Assembly (NCBI GenBank): GCA_037447655.1
Contig: JBBHKE010003019.1
Coordinates: 1 to 34,421, forward strand
DNA: 34,421 nucleotides
Origin: Zygnema cylindricum
Lineage: Eukaryota > Streptophyta > Zygnematophyceae > Zygnematales > Zygnemataceae
Direction: 5' to 3'
The notes below the pieces were generated by a model, which worked only from the letters and a program-made list of their open reading frames with translations, made no database searches and was not told where the DNA came from. This document shows, in pieces, positions 29,672 to 34,421 of the stretch (position 1 is its first letter; each line of letters opens with the position of its first letter). A program made the translations under genes and the position numbers.

Positions 29672-30640
29672 AATTGCAATAAAAATAACACCTTCATCAT
29701 CTTCAAAAACGTAGATTGAGTGATCTGAGCTGATATAGATATATCCTTGACTAGTAATAAACTTATCAAGCTTATTATTCCATTGTCGGGGTGCCTCTTT
29801 CAAACCATAAACAGATTCAATCAACCGACAAACCTCACTCTCCTCTCCTTGCTCCACAAATCCTTTGGGTTGTCGCATGAAGATCTTCTCTTCAAATTCT
29901 CCATGCAAAAAAGTTGTTTTGATGTCTATCTGGTGCACCTCCATTTCTTTTGTTGCTACCCGAGTGAGAAGTAAGCGGACGGAGGGAAATTTGACAGCCG
30001 AGGCGAAGGTTTCCTTGTAGTCAAACTCCCTCTTTCTATGTAAATCCTTTTGCCACTAACTTGGCCTTGTAGCGCTCAATGGTGTTATCAAGATTCAATT
30101 TTAATTTGAACACCTACCTACAACTAATTCGTTTTCGGTTAGGTGGACAATCCACCATCTCTCAAGTATCGGCTGCCATACTTGAGGCCATTTCCTCGTT
30201 GATGGCTGTCTACCACCGGTTCCTTTCTGAGAAATTAATCGCCTATCCATAAGTCTAAGGTTCATCCGGATGAGATAGCTTTCTTACTTTGTTATTAACT
30301 TGTTTTTCTTATAACCTTTTGCTACTTCTCTTTCCTACCTCAAAATCTGTGGCCGGAATAGATGGTTTCCGTGGGTTTTTTAAAACAAATTGGGCTTCTC
30401 CCTTGTCCATTGATTCCGAGTCAATTTCCACCACGTCTTCCGCTTCGAGTAGAGTTGTCTTTGGAGTTTACGCGGCCGAGTCTTTCTCTGTCTGATTTGT
30501 ACCTGCAAAAATGTCATTTTATCTAAAACTTGGATAGTTAGGAAGCTTAAATTCATCGTAATTTTCTGACTCAAATCTGATTTTTATTGACTTTGTATAC
30601 TTTAAGGGATCCACAAACATTCCTTCGTCCATAATTACTA
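29672..30640 (-). pseudogene. pol: Fragment H: linker and reverse transcriptase part
   Basis: Minus strand: a linker like D's (SIPATDFE-type region near 30340-30360, with KLSHPDEP-like remains), then ERYKAKLVAKGF near 30060, then MEVHQIDIKTTFLHGEFEEK, YGLKEAPRQW and DHSIYVFEDDEGVIFIAI at 29944-29672. It stops two residues short of YVDD, where the LTR fragment starts. It is closest to D. Several frameshifts. Confidence 0.85.
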
Positions 30641-31166
30641 GATGCTTTACTTAGATTATATCTTCCCTTTTTAGATTATAAACTCTTCATTTTTTTATAT
30701 CCTCATCATATCTTAATAAGCACCCCGGATTTCTTTTAGGATCTAGCTTCCAATTAGACCGAACTATATCTACACTGAACACGTGACTGCCAAAAACCTT
30801 TAAGTGAGATATGTCTTGTTTTCGACCGGTCCATCTCTCATAAGGTGGTTGGCCTTTTACCGTTAAAGTAAGAACTCTTTTTTTGAGGTAATTAGCACAG
30901 TTCATTGTTTTAGCCCAAAATATATTTCTTGTCTTCATATCTGACAACATACTTCAAGCACTATCACTAAATGTCAATTTTAATCTTTCAGCTTCCCCGT
31001 TGTGTTCCCGGTTTTCTAGAAATGTCTTTGGTGTTGGACTCCATATTTTTTCAAAAATCCGCAAACTTGTTTGAGGTATACTCTCCACCATTGTCACTCT
31101 TTACTCTCTTGATTGGGGTTTCATGGAGTTTTTCAGTCCATGCTTTATATTGTCTAAAACATTCCT
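30641..31166 (-). pseudogene. pol: Fragment H: integrase
   Basis: Minus strand from 31166: CFRQYKAWTEKLHETPIKRV, SDNGGEYTS (second catalytic Asp and surrounding motif intact), then in other frames the Glu region and TMNCANYLKKRVLTL, PYERWTGRKQDISHLKVFG at 30950-30687. The upstream HHCC finger and first Asp are absent; the homology begins abruptly at 31166. Confidence 0.87.
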
Positions 31167-32563
31167 GAACAGTGAAACCCGTATGCGTTGTCGGCACACT
31201 CTCTTCCAGCGAGGGTTTTTGTGCTCTTTCCACCCTGTACGTTCACCAGTGTACCAAAAAAAGAGTGCCCAAACAAAAAAATATTATTGGATTCCCCAAA
31301 TAGAGCGCGACACACTTTGTTTCACGCATTACGGAGGCTTGACGACAAATTTATTTCGCCTCAAAGTTTGCGATGCCGTTACCAGAGACCAAGTGCCACC
31401 ATCCCTCGTGGGGGGTACATTGCGAAACACCACGTAACTTTTCTGATTTCCATCCAGATTATGCTGTTAATTGTCATGAGTAATTCAGTTCGGGTCGAAC
31501 TGACTTTGGGTTCCTTAATTACATTTGGTCAAAGATGTTCTTTCGTCCATTAAGTACTTTGCTTGCTAGTCATGGACCAAATGTACTTTATTAGATGCAG
31601 ATCTAGCCGCAACCAGAGGTAGTACTTTTCGCGAATAGTGTAATATAACCTAATTTGTCTTATGTCAGTTCCATAGCATTTGCTCTCCGCTTATTAACTC
31701 CTCACATTGCGTTGACTTTTGAACTTGGAACTGAAACAAACTTGGTTCAATAAGGCATTTGGGGCAAAAAGAGATAGGTTGCTTTTTTGTAATGTCTCTT
31801 GCAAAAACCTTTAGAGAAATCCAAGCAAACCTTGTTTTGGAGAACTTTTGTCTTTTGTGTGGACTCTCTTACCATCTTTGGTTTGAATTTGTCACTTGTG
31901 GAAGTTGTAGGTCGGGCAGTTAGTTGGCACTATCCATCCTTGGGGCGATTTGGGACAACTTGTTGTTTGAAACTCAGAAGAGTCTTGTTGGGTCTGTCTT
32001 GCCAAAACCGTGGTGTGAAGAAGGATCTTACCTGTCATTGGTACCATTGGGAGAGATATCATCTTCTCTCTTTATCATCTTTGATCTTCGGGGTATGTTA
32101 AGCTTGCTTACCATTTATTCAATCTTTCATTATATTTACTAGAGCAAGGTGATATAGTTAAAAGTGAAACAACAAATTCTCTTTATTTCCCATATTTCTG
32201 CGTGGAAGTTCCTTTTGGCCCTCTTTGGTAATACTTTCTGGATTCTGTTGAATTTCGGCTAGAGTGGATTGCCATAATCTTTTGTATCAAAACAGTGGGT
32301 TTTGAGGGAGCCTTTGTTCGAGTTCCAGTGGTAAAGCACTGTACTAAAAAATCAAACCTGTCTACTCTGATAAGAGGGGATAAGAGCTTTAGTTTGGTAA
32401 AATACTCTCTTGAGATGAGTAAGACTTCCTTTTCTAGTCAGGTTCTTTTCTCGGTAACCATCATTCAATAGGAGGCGCATAAATCTAGGAGAAGGGAAAT
32501 CCGGATATCGGATCTAGAGGGCAAGGTAGGCAGGAGACGTTTGTACAAGAAGAAGCGTCTCAG
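31167..32563. other. Unassigned sequence
   Basis: No domain, LTR signature or RNA gene recognised on either strand. From about 31167 to 31440 the sequence is richer in CpG and in GAAACCC/GAAACACC words than its neighbours and may be a separate insertion, but I found no inverted ends. Overlapping plus frames of 72-121 codons (31123-31553, 31799-32142) show no motif. Confidence 0.5.
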
Positions 32564-32833
32564 ATGTCCGAGAAATCAGTCCTAGCGACGTCTGTCTTTG
32601 ATTCTTCGGCTAAGGAACCATCTGGGGCACCCGCTCCTCCACCTCCCCCTAGCTTGACTCTCGAGCAGTTCCCATCTTTGACTGAGGCCGCTTGAGCCCA
32701 CGCCGAGGAGAGGAAGAAGTCCTCTTTTACTGCTTCAGAAAATGGAGTTCTCATAAGGAAAAATTCTTGGGTCACTTCCCATAAGTTGGTTTCCACACTC
32801 GATCTAAGATTCCCAGGGCTGAAATCCCCATAG
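32564..32833 (+). pseudogene. Unrecognised open frame with one internal stop
   Basis: From the ATG at 32564 the plus frame reads MSEKSVLATSVFDSSAKEPS, a Pro-rich run (APAPPPPPSLTLEQFPSL), an in-frame TGA (32693-32695), then AHAEERKKSSFTASENGVLI to a TAG at 32831. Base composition is more GC-rich than the surroundings. It could be a gene or retrogene scrap. I do not recognise it, and the overlapping 78-codon minus frame is equally long, so the strand is not certain. Confidence 0.3.
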
Positions 32834-33162
32834 ATCGTGAGATTTTAACAGATCCACGTCGGCCCAGTTGAAAGGATCTTCTTGCCCTTTACAATCTGCA
32901 TGAGTTGAAGGTTAAGAAGGAGTTAGTTTAGAGGGTAGCTTACACCGATTGAGCTCGGGTAGTCTGGCCAGTGGGAGGGGTTGTGGAGATTGAGTAGTTT
33001 CTTAGAAAGTAGTTCTTCTCAGTCTGTACCGGATCGACCTTGGAGGGTGCCAGCTTCACGCGCCCAAACCACTTAGTCCAAAGATATTGTCACCTGTAGT
33101 CGGCCCCGAGTCCAAAAAACCTCTTGGGATAGCGCTGAGGAAGGCACCAGAAGAGGAACTCT
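32834..33162. other. Unassigned sequence
   Basis: Nothing recognised. Short plus-strand coding-like stretches (LHELKVKKELV) may continue the preceding scrap through frameshifts. Confidence 0.4.
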
Positions 33163-34271
33163 AGTTGTCCAAAGCCATTTTCAGCCATGGATTTACCCTC
33201 GGAAGCACCACAGACTAACCCTAAAACCGCCTTCTTGGATTCAACAAAGAATTCTACATGATTGTCAAAACAAGTTGAAACTACATATATAGGTAGTTTA
33301 AAGGTTTTTTTACAATTTCACAAAGTTTGATACAGAGCCACTAAACAGAGTGATCGCATCATCAAGTCAAAGTTGCAAAAAAATAGCTTGCAATAACCAA
33401 TCCCACAAAAGACCGACTTCACAATGAAGCCCTAAGCAAACCAGGTACACAATAGACCTGCAAATTTTCCACAGAAAAAGAATACACCAAGGAACCAACA
33501 TGCAATATTTTAATGAATTCTGAATTCTACCCAAATGTCACAATGATCTTAACCTTCAAAATTCCCAAAAATTGCTTTCACAGTTTTTCCATACAAGGGG
33601 ATTCCACCCTCAAAATATTCTAAGTCCTACACATATATAAGTGAACCTGCAACTGATCTACGCCTTACCATAATTAACGTGGTCATCCTAACAAGACTAA
33701 CGGACCGTTTACCGTGCAATGTATTTACACTCATTTACCGGTGCCAAAATATTCCGCGACTAACATTTTAGATGCCGAAAAGACAAAGTACTCAATAATT
33801 GTCATCCAATGATTGACAAGGAACTTTGTCCGCTGCTATCCACATCCGTTCACCAATCTTCACATGGCATTTCGGTCCCTTAACCAAACTGTACTCCAAC
33901 CGCCGTATACCTCTTTACCAACACGTACCCCTTGATACGTACTATACCAACACGTGCCCCTAGAACGTACCGAAACAGTGTACTCCCTCCTGAGTTACAT
34001 ACCACACTAAAACGTGTTTCCGTTACTTCACGCTTGTACCCAAAACTATTGACATTTGTCTTATTATGTTACATTTCGAACATTACTAATTATTTCCAAT
34101 CGGATCGCTTTGCGATTTCCCGTCCATTTCACAATGCTTGTTCGCGTCACTTTAATTTTATCCGCACGTTTGCTCCCCCAATCCGCGAATCCATGCAAAC
34201 CTTCACACTACACCTTATGATGTACGTACGAAATTTCGCGTACGCACGAAACTATATTTTCCAAAACAACA
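33163..34271 (-). repeat. Solo LTR, copy 3, minus strand
   Basis: On minus it begins TGTTGTTTTGGAAAATATAG at 34271 and ends GGCTTTGGACAACT at 33163, matching copies 1 and 2, including GGGTAAATCCATGGCTG near the end and GGGGGAGCAAACGTGCGG near the start. Flanking 5-mers on minus are AAGGT and AGAGT, three of five alike, so a target duplication is unproven. It is shorter than copy 1 by about 190 bp through internal losses. The 121-codon plus frame at 33932-34297 is antisense to it. Confidence 0.8.
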
Positions 34272-34421
34272 ACCTTGTCCATAGGCTAATTGGATAAAGC
34301 TATCGGCTACCGACGGCTTTGTCGGACGGCAGGTACTAGGTTCAAATCGTGGGTGCGTCAAGTACTATTTTTGAAAATCTACCAATCTTCTGTCTGTGTT
34401 CCTCTAGACAGCATAGGCATT
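34272..34421 (-). repeat. Fragment E: copia-type LTR running off the window
   Basis: Read on minus, CTGTCTAGAGG...GATTTTCAAAAATAGTA leads into the antisense tRNA-like module in the same order as LTRs B and D (CTCTCTAGAGAGACAG...module). It is broken at 34271 by solo LTR copy 3. No end is visible inside the window. Confidence 0.55.
34283..34356 (+). other. tRNA-like module in LTR fragment E
   Basis: The best preserved copy. It has A-box-like AGGCTAATTGG (34282-34292), the hairpin CCGAC-GGCTTT-GTCGG (34310-34325), GGCAGGTAC (34329-34337), B-box-like GGTTCAAATC (34339-34348), and a T5 run (34368-34372) that could end a Pol III transcript. Acceptor ends do not pair, so this is not a normal tRNA gene. 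Seen alone it would pass for a SINE head. Its match to the modules inside LTRs B and D shows it belongs to the LTR. Confidence 0.55.

Noticed and set aside
29672-31166. Treating fragment H as the missing pol of element F
   Set aside because: Strand and order fit, but H ends before YVDD, F resumes only near the RNase H end, and the intervening part is absent. H is also closest to D. It is possible but not supported enough to merge.
31167-31440. A terminal-inverted-repeat transposon, from GAAACCC near the left and GAAACACC near the right
   Set aside because: The two words are in the same orientation, not inverted, and no target duplication or matching ends were found.
34283-34356. A functional tRNA gene
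   Set aside because: A- and B-box-like motifs are present, but the acceptor ends do not pair, the T stem has a mismatch and the middle is too long. The same segment sits inside LTRs B and D.
1-34421. CRISPR array, prokaryotic operon or phage region
   Set aside because: No regularly spaced short repeats, no ribosome-binding-site-led gene strings, and all recognisable genes are eukaryotic LTR-retrotransposon parts.

Overview
The window looks like a transposon graveyard from a large plant-type nuclear genome. I see no intact host gene, no rRNA and no prokaryotic gene organisation. Almost everything recognisable is a Ty1/copia LTR retrotransposon: gag with a CCHC knuckle, aspartic protease, HHCC/DDE integrase, YVDD reverse transcriptase and RNase H, in that order. 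All copies carry stops and frameshifts. The plant assignment rests on the copia type, the nested density and the match of the primer sites to plant initiator tRNA-Met. I cannot name the species.

Layout. 1-1239: unrecognised flank. 1240-12077: copia element A (5-bp repeats GCATA), with a second element B (2911-7405, gag only, near-identical LTRs) inserted in its gag. 12119-13416: solo LTR of another family (copy 1). 13494-15055: minus-strand remnant of a gag-protease region of retroviral type. 15197-16205: minus-strand 3' LTR and RNase H end of copia element F. 16206-27255: copia element C, inserted in F. C's 5' LTR is split by the most complete element, D (16878-23321, 5-bp repeats CCTTT). 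C's protease region is split by solo LTR copy 2 (24955-26886), which itself carries a 613-bp MITE-like insertion (25800-26412). 27256-29222: truncated plus-strand copia element G. 29222-31166: minus-strand integrase, LTR and RT scraps (I and H) joined out of order. 31167-33162: mostly unassigned. 33163-34271: minus-strand solo LTR copy 3. 34272-34421: start of a further minus-strand copia-type LTR fragment (E).

Common logic. In A, B, C, D and G the 5' LTR is followed directly by a primer site matching the anticodon arm, not the 3' end, of initiator tRNA-Met (GGTTATGGGCCCACC in A and D). The ATG inside that site is also the gag start codon. Five of these LTR families carry a tRNA-derived, B-box-containing module in antisense, and most share GTAC-rich and G-box (CACGTG) upstream motifs. 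The nesting gives a relative history: F before C before D and solo copy 2, solo copy 2 before the MITE, and A before B.

Coordinates of LTR ends come from comparing copies by eye. Positions where an element is cut by decay rather than by a visible junction are approximate.
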